Origin: Bradyrhizobium campsiandrae
GTDB lineage: Bacteria; Pseudomonadota; Alphaproteobacteria; Rhizobiales; Xanthobacteraceae
NCBI RefSeq assembly: GCF_014529705.1
Contig: NZ_JAANIH010000048.1
Span: 1 to 64,000 of the forward strand
Length of the DNA: 64,000 nt
Reading direction: 5' to 3'
The position numbers and the translations under genes were made by a program. Numbering within the stretch: the first letter of the stretch is position 1; each line of letters opens with the position of its first letter. Shown here piece by piece: positions 44,714 to 53,882 of this stretch. Under the pieces are notes generated by a model. It made no database searches. It was not told the origin of the DNA and saw only the letters and a list, made by a program, of their open reading frames with translations.

Positions 44714-46210
44714 ATGGCTGCCAGTATTTTGATCGCCGACGACGACGCCGTAGCCCGCCGGCTGGTCGAGAACATGGTGCAAAAATGCGGCTATGAGACG
44801 GTCGTTGTCGAGTCCGGCGACGCCGCGATAGCAGCCCTCACCGCCCCCGACGGCGCCGCGATTGACGCCGTGATCCTCGATCTGGTGATGCCCGGCCTCG
44901 ACGGCATGGGCGTGCTGGCGAAAATCCGGGACGCCGGCCTCAGCGTGCCGGTGATCGTGCAGACCGCCCATGGCGGCATCGACAATGTCATTTCGGCGAT
45001 GCGCGCGGGCGCCGCCGATTTTGTGGTCAAGCCGGTCGGCCTGGAGCGGCTCCAGGTCTCACTTCGCAACGCGCTCAACGCCTCCGCGCTCAAGGGCGAA
45101 TTGCAGCGCATCCGTCACAGCCGCGAGGGACGGCTGACCTTCTCCGACATCATCACGCGCGCCGAGGCGATGGCGCCGGTGATGCGCGCGGCGCAGAAGG
45201 CAGCGAACTCATCGATTCCAGTGCTGATCGAGGGCGAGTCCGGCGTCGGCAAGGAGATGTTCGCGCGCGCCATCCACGGCAGCGGCGAGCGCAAGGCAAA
45301 GCCCTTCGTCGCGGTCAATTGCGGCGCGATTCCCGACAATCTCGTCGAGTCCATCCTGTTCGGCCATGAGAAGGGCGCGTTCACTGGCGCGACCGAGCGC
45401 CATACCGGCAAATTTCTCGAGGCCCATGGCGGCACGCTGTTTCTGGACGAGGTCAGCGAGTTGCCCCTGACCGCGCAGGTCAAGCTGCTCCGCGCGCTGC
45501 AGGAGGGTGCCGTCGAGGCCGTCGGCGGCCGCAAGCCGGTGAAGGTCGACGTCCGCATCATCTCGGCGACCAATCGCCGGCTGCTGGAACGAGTGAAGCA
45601 GGGACACTTCCGGGAAGACCTGTTCTATCGCCTGCACGTGCTGCCGCTGACGATCCCCTCGCTGAAGGCTCGGCGCGAGGACATCCCGCATCTGCTGCGC
45701 CATTTCCTGGCGCGCTTTGCCGCCGAGGAGAACCGCCCGATCTCCGCCATCTCCGGCGAGGCCGTGGCGCATCTCGCCCAGCTCGACTGGCCCGGCAACA
45801 TCCGCCAGCTCGAAAACGCGGTTTACCGCGCGGTGGTGATGAGCGAGGGCGACCAGCTCGGTCTCGAGGATTTCCCGCTGCTGGCCTCGCATCCACACAC
45901 CGCAACGGAGATTCCGACCGCCCCGCTGATGATCGAACCGATCGCAGCGCCCACGCTGGTGTCGGGTAATGAAATACCCATCGCACCGCTGCCCCAGGCA
46001 GGATCCCTCTCGATGCTGACCCCGACCGGCGACGTCCGCCCGCTCGAGGACATGGAGAGCGAAATCATCCGCTTCGCGATCTCGCACTACCGCGGACAAA
46101 TGTCCGAGGTGGCGCGCCGCCTCAAGATCGGCAGGTCCACGCTCTACCGCAAACTCGACGAGGCCGGGGTTCCCGGACATGGCGGCAAAAGCGGCGAGGA
46201 GACGCACTGA
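44714..46210 (+). CDS. sigma-54-dependent NtrC-family response regulator
   Basis: An activator of 498 aa. Its receiver has the acidic pair Asp9-Asp10, phospho-acceptor Asp56 (VILDLVMPG) and Lys106. The AAA+ domain carries Walker A GESGVGKE (173-181), the sigma-54-contact GAFTGA (221-226) and Walker B GGTLFLDE. The C-terminal Fis-type HTH is MSEVARRLKIGRSTLYRKL. It should activate sigma-54 promoters when phosphorylated, but no sensor kinase gene is adjacent, so it is an orphan regulator here. It is divergent from pepF. Confidence 0.94.
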   Translation: MAASILIADDDAVARRLVENMVQKCGYETVVVESGDAAIAALTAPDGAAIDAVILDLVMPGLDGMGVLAKIRDAGLSVPVIVQTAHGGIDNVISAMRAGAADFVVKPVGLERLQVSLRNALNASALKGELQRIRHSREGRLTFSDIITRAEAMAPVMRAAQKAANSSIPVLIEGESGVGKEMFARAIHGSGERKAKPFVAVNCGAIPDNLVESILFGHEKGAFTGATERHTGKFLEAHGGTLFLDEVSELPLTAQVKLLRALQEGAVEAVGGRKPVKVDVRIISATNRRLLERVKQGHFREDLFYRLHVLPLTIPSLKARREDIPHLLRHFLARFAAEENRPISAISGEAVAHLAQLDWPGNIRQLENAVYRAVVMSEGDQLGLEDFPLLASHPHTATEIPTAPLMIEPIAAPTLVSGNEIPIAPLPQAGSLSMLTPTGDVRPLEDMESEIIRFAISHYRGQMSEVARRLKIGRSTLYRKLDEAGVPGHGGKSGEETH

Positions 46211-46553
46211 ACCTGATGCGAACGAAGGTTCGCGGGAAGCATTGACGCACTCGCAAGCCGTTGAATTACGGCAAAATTCGGCTGCGGTGGAAACCGTGAC
46301 TTGGAAGTGACAGAGACCTGGAAAAACGCGCGGTAAAACCGCACAATCCGTTGCAAACGGCGTGTCTTGAAGTCAGTTTGTCGTGAGTTTCCCGGGGTAG
46401 CGCTGGCTGCAAAACCGGGGTCTGTATATCGTCTGCGTATGATCAGTTGCGTGCAGGCGTGCAACGAGAGGCCGGCGCGATTCAGCCGAAGCTCAATAAG
46501 GCGATAACGAAAGCTGTTCCACGAGGGACAGTTCACCCAAGGGGTGCGACACA
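46211..46553. other. 343-bp upstream region of the L,D-transpeptidase gene
   Basis: No gene seen. GCGAAC/GTTCGC (46218-46233) forms a small stem just after the regulator stop. CTGTATATCG around 46422-46431 could be a -10 element, but I cannot place a matching -35. AAGGGG shortly before 46554 serves as the next gene's ribosome binding site. Confidence 0.4.
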
Positions 46554-48791
46554 ATGCGTGACTGTTTGAACCACCGTGCAGGCTTCGACCGCGTTTTGGC
46601 GACGGTCGCGGCGACCTTCCTCACGGTATCGGCCGGCTCGGCGCTGGCGCAGGATCAGGCGCGCAGCAGCGCCGCCGAGCTCGCGATCGAAGCCGCGATC
46701 CCGCGCCCCGAGCCCGCAAACGTCCCGCCCCCGACCGCTTCCGACATCAAGCTCGACACCACCGCCACCGTTCAGGACGTGGCGAAGGAAACACCGAAGG
46801 AGCCTGTGAAGGCCGACGCTGCTCCGGCCCCCGCCAAGGTCGAGACCAAGCCGTCCGACATGGCCACCACGCCCGCGGCCGATGCGCCCAAGAGCGAGAC
46901 GGCTGCCACCGAACCCGCAAAGACCGAACCCGCCAAGTCCGAACCCGCCAAGTCCGAACCGGCCAAGTCCGAACCTGCAAAGCCGGACACCGCCGCCGCA
47001 CCGGCCGCCGCTCCCGCTGCACCTGTGGCAACCGCGCCGGCGGCCGCCGAGCCGGTGAAAGCAGCGAGCAACGTTCCCGCCGCCGACCAGCCGGTCGCCG
47101 ACAAGATCAAGGACATCCTCGGCGCCAAGACCTCGCGCCATTTCGATCGCAAGAACGAGCGCGCTGCCGTCGAGAAGTTCTACGGCGCCCGCGACTTCGC
47201 GCCGGTCTGGACGCAAGCCGGCAGCCTGACCCCGGCGGCCAAGGGCGTGATCGCGCGGCTGAAGGATGCCGCCTCCGACGGCCTCAACCCCGCCGACTAT
47301 CCGGTGCCTGACTTCGCCGCGGCCACGACGCCCGACGCGCTTGTCGACGCCGAGTTGAAGCTCACCGCCAGCATGTTCGACTATGCGCGCCAGGCGCAGA
47401 GCGGCCGCATGCACTGGTCCCAGGTCAGCGCCGACATTCTCTATCCCGAGCATCCGGTTGATCCGAGTGAGGTGCTCACCAAGGTCACGACCGCCGCCGA
47501 CGCCTCCGCTGCGCTGGACAGCTACAACCCGCCGCAGAAGCTCTACAAGGAGCTGAAGACGCAACTCGCCAAGCTGCGCGGCCAGGGCGACGGCCCCGTG
47601 ATCGAGATCACCGACGGTCCCGCACTGAAATACACACCGGCCAAGGGCAAGAAGCAGGCGGAAGTCGTGGTCCAGGATCCACGCGTGCCGCAGCTCCGCG
47701 CCAAGCTCGGCATCACCGAGAACCCCAGCGACGACCATTACGACGCAACTGTTGCGGAGGCCGTGCGGAAATTCCAGGACGGCGTCGACATGAAGGCGAC
47801 CGGCGTGCTCGACGCAGCGACCGTGAAGGCCCTGAACAGCCCGAAGCGCGACAAGCAGATCGACACCGTGCTGGTGAACATGGAGCGCTGGCGCTGGCTG
47901 CCGCGCGACCTCGGCGCACCCTCGCTGGGCGATGCCTATGTCATCCTCAACATTCCCGACTACACGCTGAAGGTGATGCAGCGCGGCCAGCAGGTCTGGA
48001 CCACCCGCGTCGTCACCGGCAAGCCGGGCCAGCACGCGACGCCCCTGCTGACCGAGACGATGAAGTACATCACGGTCAACCCCACCTGGAACGTGCCACC
48101 GTCGATCGTCTATGGCGAATATCTGCCGGCGCTGCAGCAGGACCCGACCGTGCTTCAGCGCATGGGCCTGAAGCTCGAGCAGAACCGCGACGGCTCGGTG
48201 CACATCTCGCAGCCGCCCGGCGAGGCCAACGCGCTCGGCCGCATCCGCTTCAACTTCCCGAACAAGTTCCTGGTCTATCAGCACGACACGCCGGACAAGT
48301 ACCTGTTCGCCAAGGACGAGCGCGCCTTCAGCCACGGCTGCATGCGCGTGCAATATCCGGATCAATACGCGTCCGTGCTGCTCAACATCGCCATGCCGAA
48401 CGAGAAGTACACGCCGGAGCGCGTGCGCAGCATGTACGGCTCGGGTGAGATCGATCTGAAATTCCCCACCCCGATCCCGGTCAACATCACCTACCAGACC
48501 GCGTTCGTGGACGACGCCGGCAAGCTGCAATTCCGCAAGGACGTCTATGGCCGCGACGCGACCATGATCAACATCCTGAAGAACAACCGCGGCAAGGACC
48601 TCGAGAACGTCGTCGCGCACGCGCAGCCGAGCTATTCACGCCCGGCGACGACGTTGCCGTCAGGCGTGGCCGTGGCCAACAATGGCGGTTCGTCCGGCCT
48701 GAACTTCTTCGAGCGGCTGTTCGGTGGGGGGACGCAATCTCCGCCGCCGGCCCCGGTCGGCCGCAAGCCGCAGCGGGTGTTTACCCGTTAA
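46554..48791 (+). CDS. YcbB-like murein L,D-transpeptidase
   Basis: Exported 745-aa enzyme that cross-links peptidoglycan stems 3-3. It has a signal peptide ending SAGSALAQ. A disordered Ala/Pro/Lys/Glu region of about 150 residues includes five tandem EPAK(S/T) units. Next come a substrate-entry region with GARDFAPVWTQAG and a peptidoglycan-binding domain (VAEAVRKFQDGVDMKATG). The YkuD catalytic domain has His594 and Cys596 in SHGCMRV. The linker would let the enzyme reach the wall from the inner membrane. A terminator lies at 48889. Confidence 0.92.
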   Translation: MRDCLNHRAGFDRVLATVAATFLTVSAGSALAQDQARSSAAELAIEAAIPRPEPANVPPPTASDIKLDTTATVQDVAKETPKEPVKADAAPAPAKVETKPSDMATTPAADAPKSETAATEPAKTEPAKSEPAKSEPAKSEPAKPDTAAAPAAAPAAPVATAPAAAEPVKAASNVPAADQPVADKIKDILGAKTSRHFDRKNERAAVEKFYGARDFAPVWTQAGSLTPAAKGVIARLKDAASDGLNPADYPVPDFAAATTPDALVDAELKLTASMFDYARQAQSGRMHWSQVSADILYPEHPVDPSEVLTKVTTAADASAALDSYNPPQKLYKELKTQLAKLRGQGDGPVIEITDGPALKYTPAKGKKQAEVVVQDPRVPQLRAKLGITENPSDDHYDATVAEAVRKFQDGVDMKATGVLDAATVKALNSPKRDKQIDTVLVNMERWRWLPRDLGAPSLGDAYVILNIPDYTLKVMQRGQQVWTTRVVTGKPGQHATPLLTETMKYITVNPTWNVPPSIVYGEYLPALQQDPTVLQRMGLKLEQNRDGSVHISQPPGEANALGRIRFNFPNKFLVYQHDTPDKYLFAKDERAFSHGCMRVQYPDQYASVLLNIAMPNEKYTPERVRSMYGSGEIDLKFPTPIPVNITYQTAFVDDAGKLQFRKDVYGRDATMINILKNNRGKDLENVVAHAQPSYSRPATTLPSGVAVANNGGSSGLNFFERLFGGGTQSPPPAPVGRKPQRVFTR
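46911..46985 (+). repeat. tandem repeat, 5 x 15 bp in the L,D-transpeptidase linker
   Basis: Five near-identical copies of GAACCCGCCAAGTCC, each encoding EPAKS-type residues. The first and last copies differ at a few bases. Confidence 0.92.
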
Positions 48792-48888
48792 GCTCCGGCC
48801 TGGCGCCTCACGCCTGAAATTCCTCAACGAAATCAGCGCTCCCATCCCACGGATGGGGGCGCTTAACGTTAACCATTCCGCATCAGAA

Positions 48889-48911
48889 GCCCGGCCGCCG
48901 GGCGTTTTTTT
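48889..48911 (+). terminator. intrinsic terminator after the L,D-transpeptidase gene
   Basis: GCCCGG/CCGGGC stem with loop CCG, followed by GTTTTTTT. Confidence 0.88.
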
Positions 48912-49064
48912 GCCACAGTCAACCGCTTAGGATTGTATTCTGACTTGGTTTGGGGGCGGGAAGGTCAACCTGGAATTAACCTTCTCGCTTTAAGAAAGCG
49001 TTCACCCTCTTTCGCGCGCTAACGGGGTTGGCGGGAGAGTCCATTTTGAACGCTCGTCGACTGG

Positions 49065-50714
49065 GTGGGCTCATACGTGCTGGCTGGTTTTGCACGCCAA
49101 TTTGCTGCGTTGTCGTTGTCCCATGCGGGCGTGAAGGTCGGATCTCGGATCGGCCTCGCCTCGCTGGTGCTGCTTGCGGCTGCCGGATCGGTTCATAACG
49201 CCGCAGCGCTCAACGAAACCAAGACGCTCTCCTTCCACCACACCCATTCCGGCGAAGACCTCACCGTCACCTTCAAGCGCGATGGCCGTTACGACGAAGC
49301 CGCGCTGAAGACACTCAACCACTTCCTGCGCGACTGGCGTACCCAGGACGAGACGGTGATGGACCGTCACCTGTTCGACATCCTCTGGGAAGTCTATCGC
49401 GACGTCGACGGCAAGCAGCCGATCCAGATCATCTCCTCCTACCGCTCGCCCGCCACCAACGCCATGCTCCGCCGCCGCTCCTCGGGCGTGGCGCGCTTCA
49501 GCCAGCACATGCTGGGCCATGCGATGGACTTCTACATTCCGGGCGTGCCGCTGGAGCAGATCCGCTTTGCCGGCCTGCGCCTGCAGCGCGGCGGCGTCGG
49601 CTTCTATCCCACCTCCGGCTCGCCCTTCGTGCATCTGGACACCGGCAGCATCCGGCACTGGCCGCGCATGACGCATGACCAGCTCGCCCGCGTCTTCCCT
49701 GATGGAAAGACCGTGCATCTGCCGACCGACGGCGTGCCGCTGAAGGGTTATGAGCTCGCCAAGGCCGAGATCGAGCGCCGCGGCAGCGACGACGGCGCCG
49801 GCAAGCCGGGCTTCTTCGCCGCCCTGTTCAAGGGCAAGTCGGCTCCCGCTGCCAGCAGCGACGAGGATGACGAGGGCGCGCCGGCCCCGGCCGCCAAGCC
49901 CGTTACGCCAACCGTGGTCGCGGCCGCGGTCAAGCCGTCTGACATTAGACCTTCGGATTCCAAGTCCACCGACCCGGTGCCGACGCCCCGGGCCAAGCCG
50001 CAGGTCGCCTCGGCGCTCCAGCTCGCCTCCGCCGACGCGCAGCTCGTCGCACCGCCCAAGCCGAAGCCGGCGCCCGTGGCTGACAAGCCGGCTGCCGGCA
50101 AGCCCGAGACGCCCGCCGACATCATCAATGCCCGCGGCTTCTGGGATGACGTGCCGGCCACGCCGCAGCAGGCGACGCCGGCGCAGATCGCCGCGTTGAA
50201 GGCCCGTCAGGCCCTTGCCGCTGCCACTGCCACCGACCCGCAACCGACCTCAAGTGTCTCCAACGCGACCCTTCAGGCGCTGGCTTACGCGCCGGCGGCC
50301 TCCCCGGTCGATCGCGCCAATGTCGTCGCCGCCTCCGCGCCGATCCCGCGCGGCGTGCGTCCGGCGTCCACGGCGCGCAACGCCGTGCCCGCCACCGAGA
50401 TCAACACGGTGGTCGGCAAGAGCACCGACAGCATGATCGCTACCGCGACCCGGCTCTCAGCCCCCAAGGGCGAGAGCATCTGGCTCAAGATCGTGATGCT
50501 GTCGCCGAGCGCCAGCCGCGCGATGTCGGTGACGCTGATGGGCGAGCTCGACATGGCCGCGATGCGCGCCTATTTCGTCAAGCCGCAGACGGTGGTCGCG
50601 ATGGGCTTTGTCGACGATCCCATGCAGGGCCTGTCATGCGACAGCTTCTCGGGCAGCGCCACCGCCAAGCTCGAGACGACGTCGTTCGTCGTGCGCACCG
50701 CCGCGCTGCGCTGA
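49065..50714 (+). CDS. DUF882 (YcbK-like, M15A-fold) exported protein
   Basis: A 549-aa exported protein with a hydrophobic signal segment (SLVLLAAAGSVHNAAA). The DUF882/peptidase M15A domain lies at about residues 55-230 with zinc-site marks SQHMLGHAMDF and FVHLDTG. Half of the protein after that is a disordered Ala/Pro/Lys linker, and a short conserved-looking end follows (SIWLKIVMLSPSASRAMSV). It probably acts on peptidoglycan stem peptides. It lies just after an L,D-transpeptidase gene on the same strand. The GTG start at 49065 is uncertain, because no strong ribosome binding site is placed for it. Confidence 0.85.
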   Translation: MGSYVLAGFARQFAALSLSHAGVKVGSRIGLASLVLLAAAGSVHNAAALNETKTLSFHHTHSGEDLTVTFKRDGRYDEAALKTLNHFLRDWRTQDETVMDRHLFDILWEVYRDVDGKQPIQIISSYRSPATNAMLRRRSSGVARFSQHMLGHAMDFYIPGVPLEQIRFAGLRLQRGGVGFYPTSGSPFVHLDTGSIRHWPRMTHDQLARVFPDGKTVHLPTDGVPLKGYELAKAEIERRGSDDGAGKPGFFAALFKGKSAPAASSDEDDEGAPAPAAKPVTPTVVAAAVKPSDIRPSDSKSTDPVPTPRAKPQVASALQLASADAQLVAPPKPKPAPVADKPAAGKPETPADIINARGFWDDVPATPQQATPAQIAALKARQALAAATATDPQPTSSVSNATLQALAYAPAASPVDRANVVAASAPIPRGVRPASTARNAVPATEINTVVGKSTDSMIATATRLSAPKGESIWLKIVMLSPSASRAMSVTLMGELDMAAMRAYFVKPQTVVAMGFVDDPMQGLSCDSFSGSATAKLETTSFVVRTAALR

Positions 50715-50746
50715 GGCCAATAGAACTCGCTGCCGCCAAAATCTCT

Positions 50747-50772
50747 GTCGTCCTGGCGAACGCCAGGACGAC
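50747..50772 (+). repeat. perfect palindrome between convergent genes
   Basis: GTCGTCCTGGCG-AA-CGCCAGGACGAC, a 12-bp perfect stem with a 2-nt loop, 33 bp after the DUF882 gene and 10 bp before the gapR stop codon. It is probably a bidirectional transcription end and belongs to a common Bradyrhizobium intergenic palindrome type. Confidence 0.75.
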
Positions 50773-50781
50773 GGCGAGGCC

Positions 50782-51054
50782 TCAGATCATTCCCAGCGCC
50801 TGCATGTAGGTCTCGAGAATCGTCTCGGCCTCGGCGCGCTCGTTGGGGTCCTGCTTGCGCAGGCGCACGATGGTGCGCAGCGCCTTGACGTCGTAGCCGT
50901 TGCCCTTGCTCTCGGCATAGACGTCGCGGATGTCGTCGGAGATTGCCTTCTTCTCTTCCTCCAGCCGCTCGATGCGCTCGATGATGGATTTGAGCTGGTC
51001 CTTGGCAAATTTCGTCGCGGGCTCGTCGTCGCGGACGGCGGCGGAGGTGGCCAT
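50782..51054 (-). CDS. gapR: GapR nucleoid-associated protein (DUF2312)
   Basis: A 90-aa helical DNA-binding protein that, in Caulobacter, binds overtwisted AT-rich DNA and helps topoisomerases during replication. The family core [40 protein letters not shown] and [20 protein letters not shown] is intact. The ATG at 51054 gives the usual family length; upstream codons do not look coding. Single gene. Confidence 0.94.
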   Translation of the reverse strand: MATSAAVRDDEPATKFAKDQLKSIIERIERLEEEKKAISDDIRDVYAESKGNGYDVKALRTIVRLRKQDPNERAEAETILETYMQALGMI

Positions 51055-51245
51055 CTTGGTACTCCCAATGGAACTGGCAAAACGAGGTGACGCCGGCATC
51101 CACCGCGCGTGCTGGGAAAACCCTTAGGGTTCGTGCCCCCTGCGTTCAAGCAAGCATCGTGCTCGTCCACAGCGCGCCCACACCTTCCTGCGGGGATGCA
51201 AAGAAAGCTGTTGTGTGGTGCGACTCAAGCCACGCGCCAGTCGCC

Positions 51246-51551
51246 TCAGTGGTTGTGGGGATGGACCTTCTTCATCGCCTCGAGCTGCTCGGGGCTTGCC
51301 GTGCCCTGGTACTTGGCCTTCCAGGCCTCGTAGGGCATGCCGTAGACGGCCTCCCGGCTCTCGTCCTTGCTCAAGGCGACGCCTTGCGCGTCGGCGGCGT
51401 CCTTGAGCCAGTTCGACAGGCAGTTGCGGCAGAAGCCGGCCAGATTCATCAGGTCGATGTTCTGGACGTCGGTCCGGGTCTTCAAATGGTCGACCAGGCG
51501 CCGGAAGGCCGCCGCTTCGAGCTCCGTTCTGGTTTTGTCGTCGATTGCCAT
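51246..51551 (-). CDS. DUF1244 domain protein
   Basis: A 101-aa protein of the DUF1244 family, common in alpha- and gammaproteobacteria. The pair of cysteines in AGFCRNCLSNWL and the GMPYEAWKAKYQ stretch are typical. The C-terminus is His-rich (VHPHNH). The cysteine pair could bind metal, but that is inference. Function unknown. Confidence 0.9.
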   Translation of the reverse strand: MAIDDKTRTELEAAAFRRLVDHLKTRTDVQNIDLMNLAGFCRNCLSNWLKDAADAQGVALSKDESREAVYGMPYEAWKAKYQGTASPEQLEAMKKVHPHNH

Positions 51552-51719
51552 GGTTGGACCTCTCGGCTGTGACCTTGATGATGGTCACCCTTACGGGATC
51601 AGGTGGGGTCCTGTCACAGATTTTGCCATATCACGGCGCAAACGGCCGCTGGGCCGACAATCGGGCAGTTCCCCGGCCCTACGCCAAATCGTCAATCATC
51701 TGGTATACGTTCCGCGACA

Positions 51720-52319
51720 ATGATCGCCGAATCTCTCCGCTCTCCCCTTCGCCTGCTCGCCCTGATAGTCCCGGTGCTGGCGGTTGGCCTGTGCCTCGGG
51801 GCCAGCCCCGCCGCGGCCGATTTCCGGCTCTGCAACAACACTTCGAGCCGGGTCGGCATCGCGCTCGGCTACAAGGACGCTGATGGCTGGACCACCGAGG
51901 GCTGGTGGAACATCTCGTCGCGCTCCTGCGAGACCCTGCTGCGGGGAACGCTGGTCGCCCGTTACTATTACATCTACGCGATCGACTATGACCGCGGCGG
52001 CGAATGGTCGGGGCAGGCCTTCATGTGCTCGCGCGACAAGGAATTCACCATCCGCGGCACCGAGGACTGTCTGGCACGCGGCTATGACCGGACCGGCTAT
52101 TTCGAGGTCGACACCGGCGAGCAGCGGGCCTGGACGGTGCAGCTCACCGACGCCAACGAGCAACCCGCCGCCCAACCGCGGGTCCCCGGGATGCCCGGCC
52201 CTGTTGGCCCCGGTGGCGGCGTTCCGGGTTTGCCCAACAACCCGCCCGGTGCTACGCCCCCGGGCTCGCCCGGCCTGCCACCGGCCGCCGCCCCGCCCCC
52301 GCCTGGAAATAAGCCATGA
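51720..52319 (+). CDS. DUF1036 exported protein
   Basis: A 199-aa secreted protein with a Sec signal ending SPAAA. The DUF1036 domain (DFRLCNNTSSRVGIALGYKD, GWWNISSRSCETL and ARYYYIYAIDYDRGGEW) has several paired cysteines and a beta-rich look. A Gly/Pro-rich tail of about 50 residues follows. The start at 51720 matches the signal peptide; upstream open codons lack character. Its TGA overlaps the pyk ATG. Function unknown. Confidence 0.87.
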   Translation: MIAESLRSPLRLLALIVPVLAVGLCLGASPAAADFRLCNNTSSRVGIALGYKDADGWTTEGWWNISSRSCETLLRGTLVARYYYIYAIDYDRGGEWSGQAFMCSRDKEFTIRGTEDCLARGYDRTGYFEVDTGEQRAWTVQLTDANEQPAAQPRVPGMPGPVGPGGGVPGLPNNPPGATPPGSPGLPPAAAPPPPGNKP

Positions 52320-53752
52320 GGCGTCTTCGCCGTATCAAGATTCTTGCGACCCTCGGACCTGCCTCCTCGGACCTCGCAATGATCCGCCGCCTGTTCGAGG
52401 CCGGCGCCGACGTATTCCGCATCAACATGAGCCACACGCCGCACGACAAGATGCGCGAGCTGGTGGCGACGATCCGCAATGTCGAATCAAGCTACGGCCG
52501 CCCGATCGGCATCCTGGTCGACCTTCAGGGCCCGAAACTCAGGCTCGGCGCCTTTGCGGAAGGCGCGGTGCAGCTCCAGAACGGCCAGACCTTCACGCTG
52601 GATTCCGACAAGACACCCGGTGATGCGACGCGCGTCCAGCTCCCGCATCCGGAGATCCTGGCTGCGCTGCGGCCCGGCCACGCGCTGCTGCTCGACGACG
52701 GCAAGGTGCGGCTGATCGCGGAGGAGACCACCAAGGAGCACGCGGTGACCCGCGTCGTGGTCGGCGGCAGGATGAGCGACCGCAAGGGCGTCAGCCTGCC
52801 CGACACCGACCTGCCGGTCTCGGCGATGACGTCGAAGGACCGCGCCGATCTCGAGGCCGCCCTCGTCACCGGCGTCGACTGGATCGCGCTGTCCTTCGTG
52901 CAGCGCGCCGACGACGTGATCGAGGCCAAGAAGATGATCCGCGGCCGCGCCGCCGTGATGGCCAAGATCGAGAAGCCGCAGGCGATCGACCGCCTCGCCG
53001 ACATCATCGAGGCCTCCGATGCGCTGATGGTGGCGCGCGGCGACCTCGGCGTCGAACTGCCGCTGGAGCGCGTGCCGAGCCTGCAGAAGCAGATGACGCG
53101 GATGGCGCGCCGCGCCGGCAAGCCGGTGGTGGTCGCGACCCAGATGCTGGAATCGATGATCCAGTCGCCGGTGCCGACGCGCGCCGAAGTCTCCGACGTC
53201 GCCACCGCCGTCTATGAGGGCGCCGACGCGATCATGCTGTCGGCGGAATCGGCCGCCGGCAAATTCCCGGTCGAGGCGGTCTCGACCATGAACCGCATCG
53301 GCGAGGAGGTCGAGCGCGACCCGACCTACCGCTCGGTGATCATGGCCCAGCGCCCGGCGCCGGAATCCACGGCAGGCGATGCCATCGCGGATGCCGCGCG
53401 GCAGATCGCCGAGACGCTCGACCTGCCCGCCCTGATCTGCTGGACCTCATCCGGCTCGACCGCGGTGCGCGTGGCGCGCGAACGGCCGAAGCCGCCGATC
53501 GTGGCGATCACGCCGAACATCACCGCCGGACGCCGGCTCGCCGTGGTCTGGGGCGTGCACTGCGTGGTGGCGGAGGATGCGCGCGACCAGGACGACATGG
53601 TGAACCGCGCCGGCCAGATCGCCTTCCGCGACGGCTTCGTCCGCGCCGGCCAGCGCGTGATCATCGTCGCCGGCGTGCCGCTCGGCATTCCCGGCACCAC
53701 CAACATGGTGCGCATCGCCTCCGTCGGCCCGGAGGGCGAGGCGAATATGTGA
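52316..53752 (+). CDS. pyk: pyruvate kinase
   Basis: Glycolytic enzyme of 478 aa converting phosphoenolpyruvate and ADP to pyruvate and ATP. Family marks are KILATLGPASSD, DLQGPKLRLG, the catalytic Lys region VMAKIEKPQAID, MVARGDLGVELPLERVP and ATQMLESMI. It is coupled to the DUF1036 gene by an ATGA overlap. A palindromic element follows its stop. Confidence 0.96.
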   Translation: MRRLRRIKILATLGPASSDLAMIRRLFEAGADVFRINMSHTPHDKMRELVATIRNVESSYGRPIGILVDLQGPKLRLGAFAEGAVQLQNGQTFTLDSDKTPGDATRVQLPHPEILAALRPGHALLLDDGKVRLIAEETTKEHAVTRVVVGGRMSDRKGVSLPDTDLPVSAMTSKDRADLEAALVTGVDWIALSFVQRADDVIEAKKMIRGRAAVMAKIEKPQAIDRLADIIEASDALMVARGDLGVELPLERVPSLQKQMTRMARRAGKPVVVATQMLESMIQSPVPTRAEVSDVATAVYEGADAIMLSAESAAGKFPVEAVSTMNRIGEEVERDPTYRSVIMAQRPAPESTAGDAIADAARQIAETLDLPALICWTSSGSTAVRVARERPKPPIVAITPNITAGRRLAVVWGVHCVVAEDARDQDDMVNRAGQIAFRDGFVRAGQRVIIVAGVPLGIPGTTNMVRIASVGPEGEANM

Positions 53753-53774
53753 GGCGGCAGGCGCACCGCCAACC

Positions 53775-53840
53775 AAAACCCGCGAAACAACCCCATGCAC
53801 AGTAGCCGGCCGGTCCGGCTGCTATGCGCGGGCTTTGCGA
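53775..53840 (+). repeat. imperfect palindrome after pyk (CAACCCCATGCACAGTAG type)
   Basis: Nested arms AACCCGCG / CGCGGGCTT and AGTAGCCGG / CCGGCTGCT enclose a short centre. It resembles a Bradyrhizobium intergenic repeat and may serve as the pyk transcript end. Confidence 0.6.
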
Positions 53841-53882
53841 AAAGGTCTGCTCAGGCAAATGCCTGGGCGCGGCCGGGCCTCC

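Noticed and set aside
46533-48620. A 695-codon open frame on the minus strand
   Set aside because: Antisense shadow of the L,D-transpeptidase gene, whose signal peptide and SHGCMRV catalytic motif are on the plus strand.
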